Source: Victivallaceae bacterium
GTDB taxonomy: Bacteria > Verrucomicrobiota > Lentisphaeria > Victivallales > Victivallaceae
NCBI GenBank assembly: GCA_024405735.1
Contig: JAKSOF010000014.1
Span: 1-54,980 of the forward strand
Direction of reading: 5' to 3'
DNA: 54,980 bases
A program made the translations under genes and the position numbers. Each line of letters starts with the position of its first letter. Position 1 is the stretch's first letter. Positions 26,001 to 34,868 of the stretch are shown one piece after another. The notes beneath the pieces are model-generated. The model was not told where the DNA came from. It saw only the letters and a program-made list of their open reading frames with translations, and did no database searches.

Positions 26001-27380
26001 TTAACGACCACTGCGGCTCCGTAAGCGACCGCTCTTGAGGAAGCCCTCATAATGACGCATCGTCAAATGGGACTCCAACTGGGTCATTGTATCCAAAGTC
26101 ACGCCGACCATGATCAGCAAGCTGGTGCCGCCGAAAAACTGCGCGACCATAAACGGGATCTGGAAGTTGCTGTAAAGGAACATCGGGAAGATCGCCAACA
26201 CGAGCAAAAAGACCGCGCCGCCCGCCGTCACCCGGGTCATCGCCGCGTCGAGGAAATCGGCGGTCGGCTGTCCGGGACTGATGCCGGGAATATAGGCACC
26301 TTCCTTTTTCAAATTGTCCGCGATCTGCAGCGGATTGAACTGATTGGCGACCCAGAAGAAACTGAATGCCAAAATCAACACCGCATAGGTAATGGTATAG
26401 CCGAGCCCGTCCTGGCGGAAAACCGTCAGAAGTTTCGCCCAGACCGCCGAAGCGTCCGGACGGCTCGCCATCACCTGAAAGATGTATCCGGGGATCATCA
26501 GGATGGCACCGGCGAAAATGATCGGCATCACGTTGGCGAAGTTGACCTTGAGCGGCATATAGGTCGTGCCGCCGGTCATCTGTTTGCCGACGCTTTTGCG
26601 GATCATCTGGATCGGCACCCGGCGATACCCCTGCGACAGCAGGATCGTCGCCGCCGTGACGACGAAGAAAAGGATGATCAACAGCAGGAGATGCACGCCG
26701 TTGAACGTGCTTCCGCCGACCGTATGTCCTTTGCGTACCATATCGACGAGCTCGAGGATCGACTGCGGCATACGCGAAACGATCCCGATGGTGATGATCA
26801 GCGAAACACCGTTGCCGATGCCGCGCTCCGTCACCTGCTCGCCGAGCCAGGTAAAAATCATCGTCGTACAGGTGATGACCAGCACCGTCATCGGCACAAA
26901 GACCGCCTGGGAACCGACAAAAAGCGGTTCCGAAGGAACGGGCAGACCGATCTTTCCGGGGTTGAGCATCGCCGCCGCGACCATTACGCCCTGCACCACG
27001 CAGACGATGATCGTCAGATAACGGGTGTACTGGGTGATTTTCTGGCGGCCGGATTCGCCTTCGCGCTGCATTTTTTCCAACGCGGGCAAGACCGGCACCA
27101 GCAACTGCATAATGATCGAAGCGGTGATGTACGGCATGATCCCGAGGGCGCCCAGCGCGAAATGCGCGAGAGCGCCGCCCGAGAAAAGGTCGACCAGCGC
27201 CATAAATCCGCCTGCGCTGGAAGTGGAGACTTCCTGAATAAACCGCTCCAGTGCCGCCGGGTCAACGCCGGGGCACGGGATGTTGCTCGCGAAACGCACC
27301 AACACGATGATGAGGATCGTGAAAACCAGACGGTTCCGCAACTCCTTCACCTTGAGGCAATTGAGAAAAGCCTTCCACAT
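26001..27380 (-). CDS. secY: Protein translocase subunit SecY
   Basis: A 459-residue inner-membrane channel protein with ten predicted transmembrane helices, the pore of the SecYEG translocon. SNIPCPGVDPAAL, LGIMPYITASIIMQLLVP and KITQYTRYLTI are the conserved first-half blocks; ERGIGNGVSLII and IPGISPGQPTADFLD belong to the second half. AAGGAAGA precedes the ATG. It is the usual distal gene of the spc operon, 15 bp after rplO. Confidence 0.97.
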   Translation of the reverse strand: MWKAFLNCLKVKELRNRLVFTILIIVLVRFASNIPCPGVDPAALERFIQEVSTSSAGGFMALVDLFSGGALAHFALGALGIMPYITASIIMQLLVPVLPALEKMQREGESGRQKITQYTRYLTIIVCVVQGVMVAAAMLNPGKIGLPVPSEPLFVGSQAVFVPMTVLVITCTTMIFTWLGEQVTERGIGNGVSLIITIGIVSRMPQSILELVDMVRKGHTVGGSTFNGVHLLLLIILFFVVTAATILLSQGYRRVPIQMIRKSVGKQMTGGTTYMPLKVNFANVMPIIFAGAILMIPGYIFQVMASRPDASAVWAKLLTVFRQDGLGYTITYAVLILAFSFFWVANQFNPLQIADNLKKEGAYIPGISPGQPTADFLDAAMTRVTAGGAVFLLVLAIFPMFLYSNFQIPFMVAQFFGGTSLLIMVGVTLDTMTQLESHLTMRHYEGFLKSGRLRSRSGR

Positions 27381-27395
27381 AACGGATCTTCCTTA

Positions 27396-27842
27396 TCAGC
27401 CGATCACTTCGACGGTGCCGCCGAGTTCCTGGATCCGGGCGGCGGCAGCGGCGGAGAACTTTTCGGCTTTGACCGTCAGTTTCTTCGAAAGCGTACCGTT
27501 GGCGAGGATCTTGATGTCCTTCGCCGCCTTGTTCAGGAGTTTCTTGGCGCGGAGCGATTCCATATCGACGGTGTCGCCGTCGTTGAAATTCGCTTCGATC
27601 ACGCTGAAGTTGACCAGCGTATAGACAATGCGGTCGGCATTCTTGAAACCGCGTTTCGGCAACCGGCGGAAAAGCGGAATCTGACCGCCTTCAAAGAAGG
27701 GGCGGATGCTCGAACCCGTACGGGAGTGCTGACCTTTTTCACCGCGTCCGGCAGTCTTGCCGTAACCGGAGCTGTCACCACGGCCGACCCGTTTCCGCGT
27801 CTTGCGCGAACCCGGCGTCGGAGTCATATCGTGAAGTTTCAT
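27396..27842 (-). CDS. rplO: 50S ribosomal protein L15
   Basis: A 148-residue large-subunit protein. The glycine- and arginine-rich N-terminus (LHDMTPTPGSRKTRKRVGRG, then the GYGKTAGRGEKGQ loop) and the end QELGGTVEVIG are diagnostic. The start at 27842 follows GGTGAG. It lies 14 bp after rpsE with no room for rpmD between them. Confidence 0.97.
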   Translation of the reverse strand: MKLHDMTPTPGSRKTRKRVGRGDSSGYGKTAGRGEKGQHSRTGSSIRPFFEGGQIPLFRRLPKRGFKNADRIVYTLVNFSVIEANFNDGDTVDMESLRAKKLLNKAAKDIKILANGTLSKKLTVKAEKFSAAAAARIQELGGTVEVIG

Positions 27843-27856
27843 TGCTCTCACCTATA

Positions 27857-28393
27857 TTAGTTGTTTTCCGCAGGGGCTTCCACCTTTTTGGCCGCGACCT
27901 GAATGCCGCGACGCGCGAAAGCCTGTTCACGGGTGCTCAAGCCGGCGATCGCCTTAAAGGTCGCTTTCGCCACGTTGGCGGGATTGGAAGCGCCGAGCGA
28001 CTTCGCCAGGACGTCCTGCACACCGGCGAGGTCGAGGATCGCCCGGACCGCACCGCCGGCGATCAAGCCGGTACCGGTACTCGCCGGACGGAGCAACACG
28101 CGCGCACCGCCGAATTTGACTTCGACTTCGTGCGGCAGAGTCTGACCATTCATCGGCACCGTCACCAGATTGCGACGCGCCGCCTCACCGCCCTTGCGGA
28201 TGGCATCGGAAACTTCGTTCGCCTTGCCGTAACCGTAACCGACGCGGCCTTTGCGGTCACCGACCACCACGAGCGCGCCGAAACTGAAGTTCTTGCCGCC
28301 CTTGACGACTTTGGCGCTGCGGTTGATCGCGATGACGTTTTCGTCAAATTCGCTGACCACGGCCGGTTCGTTGAAATTTTCGCGTTTTCCCAT
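27857..28393 (-). CDS. rpsE: 30S ribosomal protein S5
   Basis: A 178-residue small-subunit protein important for decoding accuracy. The double-stranded RNA-binding N-terminal part ([20 protein letters not shown], then [17 protein letters not shown]) and the C-terminal [20 protein letters not shown] are typical. AAGGAG precedes the ATG. It has a C-terminal extension rich in Ala and Lys. Confidence 0.97.
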   Translation of the reverse strand: MGKRENFNEPAVVSEFDENVIAINRSAKVVKGGKNFSFGALVVVGDRKGRVGYGYGKANEVSDAIRKGGEAARRNLVTVPMNGQTLPHEVEVKFGGARVLLRPASTGTGLIAGGAVRAILDLAGVQDVLAKSLGASNPANVAKATFKAIAGLSTREQAFARRGIQVAAKKVEAPAENN

Positions 28394-28405
28394 TTGGAAT
28401 ACTCC

Positions 28406-28768
28406 TTAAAATTTGAGTCCGCCTTCGCGGGCGGCCTCGGCGATCGCCTTGACCCGGCCGTGGAACCGGAACCCGGAACGATCGAACACCACCTCTTTGA
28501 CATTCGCGGCGATCGCGGCTTCCGCGGCAAGTTTGCCGAGGAGCGCGGCGCCCGCCATATTGGGACGACCATTCTGCTCCTTGAACTTCGCCGCAAGCGT
28601 GGAAGTCGCCGCCAGCGTGCGACCGCTGACGTCGTCGATGAACTGACAATAGATGTTGTTGGCGGTGATGCTGACGCAGAAACGCGGACGCTCCGCCGTA
28701 CCGGAGATCTTGCTACGGATCCGGGCGTGGCGACGCGCACGTTGCAGTTTTTTATCAATAACAGCCAT
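28406..28768 (-). CDS. rplR: 50S ribosomal protein L18
   Basis: A 120-residue protein that binds 5S rRNA in the central protuberance. It begins with the basic region ARRHARIRSKISGTAERPR and ends FDRSGFRFHGRVKAIAEAAR, which is the family signature. It sits between rplF and rpsE as in the canonical spc order. Confidence 0.96.
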   Translation of the reverse strand: MAVIDKKLQRARRHARIRSKISGTAERPRFCVSITANNIYCQFIDDVSGRTLAATSTLAAKFKEQNGRPNMAGAALLGKLAAEAAIAANVKEVVFDRSGFRFHGRVKAIAEAAREGGLKF

Positions 28769-28797
28769 TTGTTACACTCTTTCTTAAGCGCGGGGGA

Positions 28798-29331
28798 TTA
28801 ACCCACCGACTTGCCTTCCTTGAGGATGATGCGTTCATCGACATAACGGATACCCTTGCCTTTGTAGGGTTCCGGCGGACGGAAACGGCGGATCTCCGCG
28901 GCGACCTCACCGACGAGCTGCTTGTCGCAACCTTCGATGATGATCTGGTTTTCCGGGGTGACCGTCGCTTTGATCGTCGCGGGCAGATCGTAGACGATCT
29001 GGTGCGAAAAGCCGAGCGAAAGCGTCAACTTCTGACCGGACAGCGTCGCTTTGTAACCGACGCCGACGATCGAAAGCTCTTTCTTGAAGCCTTGCGACAC
29101 ACCGACAACCATATTGTTGATGATACTGCGGGCGAGACCGTGCATAGCGCTGGCCTCACGGACCTCATCGGTCTGGCTGACAAGGAGCTGATTGCCTTCC
29201 TGGGCGACCGCCGTGTGGGGCGGCAGCGTGAAAGAGAGCTTGCCCTTGCCTTCGACCGTGACGACGTTGCCGGAAATGGTGACTTTGACACCAGCCGGGA
29301 CGTCGATAGGTTTCTTGCCAATGCGAGACAT
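28798..29331 (-). CDS. rplF: 50S ribosomal protein L6
   Basis: A 177-residue protein near the GTPase-associated centre. MSRIGKKPIDVPAGV opens the first of two related domains, and the C-terminal signature PEPYKGKGIRYVDE is intact. The start at 29331 was chosen from this family start; an upstream extension to 29484 reads rpsH in another frame. Confidence 0.97.
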   Translation of the reverse strand: MSRIGKKPIDVPAGVKVTISGNVVTVEGKGKLSFTLPPHTAVAQEGNQLLVSQTDEVREASAMHGLARSIINNMVVGVSQGFKKELSIVGVGYKATLSGQKLTLSLGFSHQIVYDLPATIKATVTPENQIIIEGCDKQLVGEVAAEIRRFRPPEPYKGKGIRYVDERIILKEGKSVG

Positions 29332-29348
29332 ATTCTTTATTCCTTGTT

Positions 29349-29744
29349 TTACCAGACGTAACAGAGGACTTCGCCACCGACGTTCTCTTTTGCCGCCTTG
29401 CGGCCGCTCATAACGCCTTTGTGGGTGGTCAGGATCACCGTGCCGAGACCGTTGCGCACCCGGGGGATCTCGGTGCTTGCGCAATAGACGCGGCAGGAGG
29501 GCTTGCTGACGCGCTGCAACCCGCCGATGACCGGCTTGCCGTCAACGTACTTCAGCGTCAGCACCAACTGGCGTTTCACGCCTTCACCGCTCACGGCGAC
29601 GTCGGCGATGTAGCCTTCCTCTTTCAAAACCTGCGCGATAGCCTGTTTTTCCTTGGACAGCGGGATCTCCGCCGTCGGCAAACCTGCCATTCCGGCATTC
29701 CGAACACGCGTGAGCATATCGGCGATCGGATCTTGCATACTCAT
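29349..29744 (-). CDS. rpsH: 30S ribosomal protein S8
   Basis: A 131-residue 16S rRNA-binding protein, the translational repressor of the spc operon in Escherichia coli. [14 protein letters not shown] opens the protein, and [20 protein letters not shown] is the signature near the end. The start at 29744 follows a GGAGA-type site. Confidence 0.97.
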   Translation of the reverse strand: MSMQDPIADMLTRVRNAGMAGLPTAEIPLSKEKQAIAQVLKEEGYIADVAVSGEGVKRQLVLTLKYVDGKPVIGGLQRVSKPSCRVYCASTEIPRVRNGLGTVILTTHKGVMSGRKAAKENVGGEVLCYVW

Positions 29745-29764
29745 AATTAAAGTCTCCCTTCCGA

Positions 29765-29950
29765 TTACCAACTGGCCTTGGTCACGCCGGGGATCTGCCC
29801 CTTGGACGCCAGTTCGCGGAAACAAATACGACAAAGCTGGAATTTGCCGATGTAAGCACGCGGACGACCGCACGCCTTGCAGCGCGTATAGTTGCGGACC
29901 GCGAATTTATTCGGACGGGCAGCTTTGACCATCAAACTGAGTTTCGCCAT
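29765..29950 (-). CDS. rpsN: 30S ribosomal protein S14, short zinc-binding form
   Basis: A 61-residue protein of the C+ (zinc) type. [12 protein letters not shown] and [10 protein letters not shown] give the two CxxC pairs that bind zinc. The end, [11 protein letters not shown], is the standard S14 terminus. It starts seven bases after the rplE stop. Confidence 0.97.
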   Translation of the reverse strand: MAKLSLMVKAARPNKFAVRNYTRCKACGRPRAYIGKFQLCRICFRELASKGQIPGVTKASW

Positions 29951-29957
29951 AATTACT

Positions 29958-30494
29958 CTACTCCCCAAACGGAACTTCCATCATCGTGAGCAGTTCACGC
30001 GCCGCTTCATCCGTTTTGGCGGTGGTGACCATCGTAATGTTCACGCCGAGCGGATACTTCAACTTGTCGGCGTCGACTTCGGTGAAAACCGAGAGATCGG
30101 AAATGCCGAGGTTGTAGTTGCCGACGCCGTCAAAGCCCTTGCGGGAAACACCGCGGAAGTCGCGGATACGCGGCAGGGCGTTGTGGACGAAACGATCGAG
30201 GAACTCGTACATGCGGTTGCCGCGGAGCGTGACCATCACGCCCACATTCATACCGACGCGGAGTTTGAAGTTGGCAACGTTCTTTTTCGCCTTGGTGATG
30301 ACAGGTTCCTGACCCGCCATCGCGCCGATGTGCTTTTTGGCTTCGGTAAAGGCGTCACGCTCCATCGACGAAGAGATACCGGTCGAAATGACGATCTTGC
30401 TCAACTTCGGAATCTGCATCACGTTGGCGATCCCGAGTTTCGCGGCGAGCGCCGGACGAACCTCTTCGGTATACTTTTTCTTCATATCAGGCAT
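29958..30494 (-). CDS. rplE: 50S ribosomal protein L5
   Basis: A 178-residue protein that contacts 5S rRNA and the P-site t[26 protein letters not shown] and [14 protein letters not shown] are typical blocks, and the end [18 protein letters not shown] fits the family. The start at 30494 follows GGAG; an alternative Met at 30485 is possible. Confidence 0.97.
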   Translation of the reverse strand: MPDMKKKYTEEVRPALAAKLGIANVMQIPKLSKIVISTGISSSMERDAFTEAKKHIGAMAGQEPVITKAKKNVANFKLRVGMNVGVMVTLRGNRMYEFLDRFVHNALPRIRDFRGVSRKGFDGVGNYNLGISDLSVFTEVDADKLKYPLGVNITMVTTAKTDEAARELLTMMEVPFGE

Positions 30495-30496
30495 TT

Positions 30497-30802
30497 TTAC
30501 TTGGCTCCATCCTTTTTGGCGTCACGCGCCGCCTTGGCTTCGGCCTTGGCTTTTTTGCCCGCTTCGGTCAGTGCGACGTTGGAAACGTGCACCGAAACCG
30601 AACGCTCCACCATACCGCCGTTGGGGTTGGTGCGGCTCTTTTTGAGCGTGCGCTTGCCGAGCTTGCAGGGGGCTTCGCCGGCGATTTCGAGCACGACGCG
30701 ATCCTTGTCGGACAACATCGCCTTGATCGTGGCTTCGGCACCTTTGAAGTTGCCGGCAATCACTTTGACGCTGTCGCCTTTGCAGACATGATACTTTTTC
30801 AT
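30497..30802 (-). CDS. rplX: 50S ribosomal protein L24
   Basis: A 101-residue assembly protein of the large subunit. The KOW motif reads [21 protein letters not shown] lysine- and alanine-rich C-terminal tail of about 25 residues ([18 protein letters not shown]) extends it. Start 30802, one base after the rplN stop codon. Confidence 0.95.
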   Translation of the reverse strand: MKKYHVCKGDSVKVIAGNFKGAEATIKAMLSDKDRVVLEIAGEAPCKLGKRTLKKSRTNPNGGMVERSVSVHVSNVALTEAGKKAKAEAKAARDAKKDGAK

Positions 30803-30803
30803 A

Positions 30804-31169
30804 TTACAGCACCTCCGGCGCCAGCGAAATGATCTTGATGAAATCCTTATCGCGCAATTCACGCGCGACAGGTCCGAAAATACGGGTACCGACCGGATTC
30901 TTGTCCTTGTCGATAATCACGGCGGCGTTGTCGTCGAAGCTCAAGTAAGAACCATCGGGACGACGGATCTTGCTCTTGGTGCGGACGATGACCGCCTTGA
31001 CGCGCTGACGGCGCTTGACGGTGCCGTCGGGAAGCGCTTCCTCGACCGCGCAGCTGACGATGTCGCCGATGCGGGCGAACTTGCGGCTCTGCCCGAGCAC
31101 GGTGATCGTCAACAGCGACTTGGCGCCGGAATTGTCGGCAACATCCAGAATACTCTGCATCTGAATCAT
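30804..31169 (-). CDS. rplN: 50S ribosomal protein L14
   Basis: A 121-residue protein at the subunit interface. [17 protein letters not shown] opens the protein, and the end [20 protein letters not shown] is the family signature. AGGGAG precedes the ATG. Confidence 0.97.
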   Translation of the reverse strand: MIQMQSILDVADNSGAKSLLTITVLGQSRKFARIGDIVSCAVEEALPDGTVKRRQRVKAVIVRTKSKIRRPDGSYLSFDDNAAVIIDKDKNPVGTRIFGPVARELRDKDFIKIISLAPEVL

Positions 31170-31187
31170 GGTGTATTCTCCCTGATG

Positions 31188-31466
31188 TTACTCTTGCACG
31201 GCGCGGCTGATGATCTCAAGCAAACGCCAACGCTTGTTACGGCTCATCGGGCGGGTTTCGGCAATCCGGACGGTATCGCCGATTTTCGCCTCGTTCTTCT
31301 CGTCATGAGCGGCAAATTTCTTGCTGATCTTGACGACCTTGTGATAGAGCGGATGGGTCGTGCGACGCTCGACCTTGACGACGATAGTCTTGTCCTGCTT
31401 GTCGCTGACGACGATGCCGACCCGCTCCTTGCGGTTACCGCGGGAAACGACTTTTTCTTCACTCAT
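31188..31466 (-). CDS. rpsQ: 30S ribosomal protein S17
   Basis: A 92-residue OB-fold 16S rRNA-binding protein. [20 protein letters not shown] and [18 protein letters not shown] are the conserved blocks. Its ATG overlaps the rpmC stop (ATGA), so the two are translationally coupled. Confidence 0.97.
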   Translation of the reverse strand: MSEEKVVSRGNRKERVGIVVSDKQDKTIVVKVERRTTHPLYHKVVKISKKFAAHDEKNEAKIGDTVRIAETRPMSRNKRWRLLEIISRAVQE

Positions 31467-31669
31467 TTTGCCACCTCGGCTTTCGCCGCCCGCGCCGTGG
31501 TCTCGGTGAGGCAGCGCGCAATGTCGCGGCGAACCTCGCGGACGTGGGCGGTCTTTTCCAACTGCCCGGTGCGGGACTGAATCTTGAGATTCAACTTCTC
31601 ACGACGCAATTCGGCGATCTTCGCCGCCAATTCGACGTCGGTGAGTTCTTTAATCGCTTTGTTTTCCAT
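31463..31669 (-). CDS. rpmC: 50S ribosomal protein L29
   Basis: A 68-residue helical protein near the peptide exit tunnel. [20 protein letters not shown] and the C-terminal [13 protein letters not shown] are typical. It lies between rplP and rpsQ as in the canonical S10 order. Confidence 0.95.
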   Translation of the reverse strand: MENKAIKELTDVELAAKIAELRREKLNLKIQSRTGQLEKTAHVREVRRDIARCLTETTARAAKAEVAK

Positions 31670-31680
31670 GATTCCTACTC

Positions 31681-32094
31681 CTACGCTTCACGGGACAGGA
31701 ATTTACAACGCAGACAGAGCTTGTTGGCGGCGCGGCTCATCGCCTCTTTCGCCACCGCTTCGCTGCAACCGGAAACCTCGAAAAGCACGCGCCCGGGCAG
31801 AACCGGAGCGACCCAGCCTTCGACAGCGCCCTTTCCCTTGCCCATACGGACTTCCAACGGCTTCTTGGTGAAGCTGCGGAAGGGGAAAAGACGGATCCAC
31901 ACTTTACCGCGGCGTTTCAGGTGACGGTTGATCGCCACACGCGCGGCTTCGATCTGATTGTTGGTAACGTACCCGCGGGTCAACGCCTGCAACGCGAATT
32001 CTCCGAAGTCCAACTTGTTGTTGGTCGTCGCGAGACCGGCGTTACTTCCGCGCTGAACCTTTCTGTACTTTACTCTTTTTGGCATTAACGGCAT
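31681..32094 (-). CDS. rplP: 50S ribosomal protein L16
   Basis: A 137-residue protein near the tRNA-binding sites. [13 protein letters not shown] opens the core; [20 protein letters not shown] and [16 protein letters not shown] are the signatures. The start at 32094 follows GGAGG at the right distance and lies inside the rpsC coding region, an overlap of 53 bp; the in-frame ATG at 32085 also overlaps. Confidence 0.96.
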   Translation of the reverse strand: MPLMPKRVKYRKVQRGSNAGLATTNNKLDFGEFALQALTRGYVTNNQIEAARVAINRHLKRRGKVWIRLFPFRSFTKKPLEVRMGKGKGAVEGWVAPVLPGRVLFEVSGCSEAVAKEAMSRAANKLCLRCKFLSREA

Positions 32095-32749
32095 GATCTT
32101 CTTCCTCCGCAGAGTCCTTATGACAAATCCAAACCTTGACGCCGATCTTGCCGGCAGTCGTATTCGCTTCGGTAAAACCGTAGTCGATGTTGGCACGCAA
32201 CGTGTGCAGCGGCACACGGCCTTCCTTGTACTGCTCCTCGCGGGCGAGTTCAGCCCCGCCCAGACGTCCGGCGCAGTTGATCTTGATCCCGTCGGCGCCC
32301 ATATCCATAGCGGACTGGATGGCGCGTTTCATCGCACGGCGGAAGCCGATACGACGCTCCAACTGCTGAGCGATGCTTTCGGCAACCAGCTGAGCGTTGG
32401 TTTCGGCGCGGCGCAATTCGCTGACGTCGACAAAGATCTCTTTTCCGGGAGCGAGCTTGGCGACTTCGCCGCGCAACGCGTCCAATTCAGCGCCCTTCTT
32501 GCCGATGAGCACTCCGGGGCGAGCGGAGAAAATCGTCACGCGCACACGGTTGGCAAAACGCTCGATCTGAATACGAGCGATCGCCGCCGAAGCGAACTTC
32601 GATTTGATGAAGCTCCGGATCGCCAAATCTTCATGGAGCCAATCTCCGAACTGGGTGCGGCCGTCGACTTTTTTGTCGGCGAACCAGCGCGATTCCCAGT
32701 TGCGGGTAAGGGCGGTTCTCAATCCGATCGGATTAACTTTTTGTCCCAC
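32042..32749 (-). CDS. rpsC: 30S ribosomal protein S3
   Basis: A 235-residue protein at the mRNA entry. [10 protein letters not shown] opens the protein; the KH domain contains [14 protein letters not shown], and [10 protein letters not shown] lies near the end. The start is taken as GTG at 32749 because the family begins with MGQKVNPIG and AGGGA lies at suitable spacing; a TTG two codons earlier (32755) would be too close to that site. A lysine-rich C-terminal tail overlaps rplP. Confidence 0.96.
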   Translation of the reverse strand: MGQKVNPIGLRTALTRNWESRWFADKKVDGRTQFGDWLHEDLAIRSFIKSKFASAAIARIQIERFANRVRVTIFSARPGVLIGKKGAELDALRGEVAKLAPGKEIFVDVSELRRAETNAQLVAESIAQQLERRIGFRRAMKRAIQSAMDMGADGIKINCAGRLGGAELAREEQYKEGRVPLHTLRANIDYGFTEANTTAGKIGVKVWICHKDSAEEEDHAVNAKKSKVQKGSARK

Positions 32750-32769
32750 GATCAATTCCCTTTTGTTGA

Positions 32770-33099
32770 TTAATCGGTCAAAACGACTTCCAGATGGCTG
32801 GTCCGTTTCCGGATCCGGCCCGCCGAACCGCGCGCCTTCGGGCGGAACCGCTTGATGATCGGTCCCGGACTGACGAGCGCCGCCTTGACGGTCAGCGCCT
32901 GACGATTGACGTCGCTGTTGTTTTCGGCGTTGGCGACCGCAGAGCGCAGGGTCTTGCCGATCAGCGCCGCCGCCTTGCGGGGGCTCAAATCGACGATCGC
33001 CAGCGCCTCGACCACGCTCTTTCCCTGGATCAGACGCGAAACCTGACGCGCCTTTTCCGGAGAAATACGCACATTTTTAGTCAATGCTCTAACTTCCAT
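32770..33099 (-). CDS. rplV: 50S ribosomal protein L22
   Basis: A 109-residue protein whose beta-hairpin lines the exit tunnel. [19 protein letters not shown] and the signature [20 protein letters not shown] are intact. It is the first gene of this operon; the expected upstream neighbour rpsS and the rest of the S10 block (rpsJ, rplC, rplD, rplW, rplB) are absent. AGGAAA precedes the ATG. Confidence 0.96.
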   Translation of the reverse strand: MEVRALTKNVRISPEKARQVSRLIQGKSVVEALAIVDLSPRKAAALIGKTLRSAVANAENNSDVNRQALTVKAALVSPGPIIKRFRPKARGSAGRIRKRTSHLEVVLTD

Positions 33100-33447
33100 A
33101 ATCGGTTTCCTGTTGTAATCCGCGAAACGGCCTTCCCTGCCATTCCGCCGGGAGCTTTTTCCCGTCTTTTTTCAGCGACTTCCCTCCGACCGGCGGACTC
33201 TTTTGAACTTGAAATTCGCACAATCAAGCCCGAATCCTCCGGCGGGTCGCTTCCAATCGACTTGGATCCAGCCCCGCAAATTGCACTGTCGAACCAACGA
33301 CCGGCGCTTTTCATCAAACCTCATCGGAAAGGAAAAAACCGAATCCTTCGCATCAACAGATTCGATTTTTTTGCTTTCCGACGCCGTTTTCGCTACGATA
33401 AAAAGCGTCTTTATCACCTGTGAAAAACCTTTTTCCACTATGATGAT
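33100..33447 (-). promoter_or_regulatory. Long untranslated leader of the rplV-cmk operon
   Basis: About 345 nt separate the predicted transcription start from the rplV ATG. No credible gene is found in either strand. It holds the strong hairpin at 33325-33380. Ribosomal operons often carry leader structures bound by one of their own proteins (known for S8, L4 and others); whether that is so here is inference. Confidence 0.6.
33325..33380 (-). promoter_or_regulatory. Attenuator-like hairpin in the ribosomal leader
   Basis: On the minus strand, CGGAAAG (33374-33380) pairs with CTTTCCG (33325-33331), an A-run pairs with a T-run inside, and CGAATC pairs with GATTCG (33359-33364 with 33340-33345) at the top. 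The inner stem alone, followed by six T, looks like an intrinsic terminator. It lies about 225 nt upstream of rplV. Confidence 0.6.
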
Positions 33448-33452
33448 TATAT

Positions 33453-33481
33453 AAAATAACCCCGCAATCCCATTTTCGCAA
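33453..33481 (-). promoter_or_regulatory. Promoter of the ribosomal operon
   Basis: Minus-strand TTGCGA (33476-33481), a 17-bp spacer and TATTTT (33453-33458), in an AT-rich stretch. An overlapping TATAAT lies at 33446-33451. Confidence 0.65.
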
Positions 33482-33565
33482 GCAGAAAAACGCAATTTTT
33501 CACGTTTTTTAACGAAAAACCCCCTTTATCGTCAAAAAAGAGGGCAAAAAGAGGGATTTTCCGTG

Positions 33566-33619
33566 ATATAAAAAACGAAAAACGCCCTTTTTCGCAAAAG
33601 AAGCGGCGTTTTTCGTTTT
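33566..33619 (-). terminator. Terminator of ychF
   Basis: Perfect 15-bp arms (33572-33586 and 33605-33619) enclose a smaller nested hairpin. On the minus strand the 3' arm runs into further T. It starts about 19 bp beyond the ychF stop codon and insulates the ribosomal operon. Confidence 0.9.
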
Positions 33620-33637
33620 AGACAAAAAGAAAGCGCA

Positions 33638-34738
33638 CTACACCGAAAAGCGCACGTGGATCACGTCGCCGTCCTGCATCACGTAATCCTTGCCCTCGAT
33701 GCGGAGCTTGCCCGCTTGCTGGGCTTTGTACCAGCCGCCGCAATCGACCATATCCTGATAGGAAACGGTTTCCATGCGGATGAAACCGCGGCACATATCG
33801 GTATGGATCTTGCCGGCGGCTTCGGGTGCCGTCGCCCCGTTGACGACCGTCCAGGCGCGGCTTTCCATTTCTCCGGCGGTGAAAAAAGTGAGATAATTCA
33901 GCAAACGGTATCCGGTCTTGACGACCTTGTCCAATCCGGAGGAAGAGATGCCGAGATCGTCCATAAAAAGTTTCGCCTCCTCGGGGTCGAGTTTGCCGAG
34001 TTCGTCCTCCAGTTTCGCGCAGACGGGTACGACTTCAAGTTTGCGCTGTCCCGCATAATCAAGCAGGCGGCGGGAGGCGTCGTCCTTGCCGAAATCCGCG
34101 ATCTGGTCGTCGCTGATGTTGGCGCAGACGAAACTCGGTTTGATGCAGAGCAGTCCGAAACTCTCGACGAGTTTGACCGTCCTTTCATCCTCCTTGTCGT
34201 ATTCGGGGATCTTCGCTTCGGAAAGCTGTTTGTAGAAATCAAGGACAAGTTCGTACTCGAACTTCGCATCGGCGTCAAGCGTGCGCGCCATTTTGTGGGC
34301 GCGGTCGCGGCGTTTCTCCATCACATCGAGATCGGCGAGCATCAGTTCGGTGAAAATCGTATCCAGATCGTTCACCGGATCGAGCTTGCCGTCGACGTGG
34401 ACGACGTCGCTGTCGGAAAAAAGCCGCACGACGTGCGCGACGGCGTCGACGGTGCGGATATGGCCGAGGAACTGATTGCCGAGCCCCTGCCCCTGACTGG
34501 CGCCGCGCACCAGCCCCGCGATGTCGATGAATTTCAGCGTCGACGGGACGATCCTGCCGGAATTTTCCAGTTTCGCCAGGACTTCAAGTCTGTCATCGGG
34601 CACGGGGACGATGCCGGTGTTGGGTTCGATCGTGCAAAAGGGGAAGTTCGCCGCTTCGGCGCCGCCCTTGCTCAACGCGTTGAAAAGCGTCGATTTGCCG
34701 ACGTTGGGCAGACCGACGAAACCGCAGGAAAAACTCAT
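33638..34738 (-). CDS. ychF: Redox-regulated ATPase/GTPase YchF (OLA1 family)
   Basis: A 366-residue ribosome-associated P-loop NTPase of the Obg family that prefers ATP. G1 is GLPNVGKSTLFNAL, G3 is FIDIAGLVRGASQGQGLGNQ with the next block FLGHIRTVDAVAHVVR. A coiled-coil insert (about residues 130-200) and a C-terminal TGS domain ending GKDYVMQDGDVIHVRFSV are present. Length is standard. It is monocistronic with its own promoter and terminator. The leader contains a run of TATATA just before an AAGGATC site. Confidence 0.97.
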   Translation of the reverse strand: MSFSCGFVGLPNVGKSTLFNALSKGGAEAANFPFCTIEPNTGIVPVPDDRLEVLAKLENSGRIVPSTLKFIDIAGLVRGASQGQGLGNQFLGHIRTVDAVAHVVRLFSDSDVVHVDGKLDPVNDLDTIFTELMLADLDVMEKRRDRAHKMARTLDADAKFEYELVLDFYKQLSEAKIPEYDKEDERTVKLVESFGLLCIKPSFVCANISDDQIADFGKDDASRRLLDYAGQRKLEVVPVCAKLEDELGKLDPEEAKLFMDDLGISSSGLDKVVKTGYRLLNYLTFFTAGEMESRAWTVVNGATAPEAAGKIHTDMCRGFIRMETVSYQDMVDCGGWYKAQQAGKLRIEGKDYVMQDGDVIHVRFSV

Positions 34739-34793
34739 AAGAACCGATCCTTATATATATCAGTAACAGTAAAACACTCCCGACAGGAAACAT

Positions 34794-34822
34794 AAAATAC
34801 CATAACAGCGGACTTTTTTCAA
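34794..34822 (-). promoter_or_regulatory. Promoter of ychF
   Basis: Minus-strand TTGAAA (34817-34822), a 17-bp spacer and TATTTT (34794-34799). It is divergent from the dinB promoter. Confidence 0.7.
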
Positions 34823-34833
34823 GCATAATGCCC

Positions 34834-34861
34834 TTGAAAAACGGCGGAGAGAAAGTATATT
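34834..34861 (+). promoter_or_regulatory. Promoter of dinB, seven bases from the start codon
   Basis: TTGAAA (34834-34839), a 16-bp spacer and TATATT (34856-34861). The ATG is at 34869, where transcription itself should begin, so the mRNA is probably leaderless. No LexA-like palindrome was recognised. Confidence 0.65.
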
Positions 34862-34868
34862 TCCCGTT

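Noticed and set aside
33172-33495. Open frames in the ribosomal leader (107 and 78 residues, minus strand)
   Set aside because: They have no ribosome site or recognisable domain, one starts upstream of the promoter, and the region contains strong RNA hairpins. They do not resemble rpsS.
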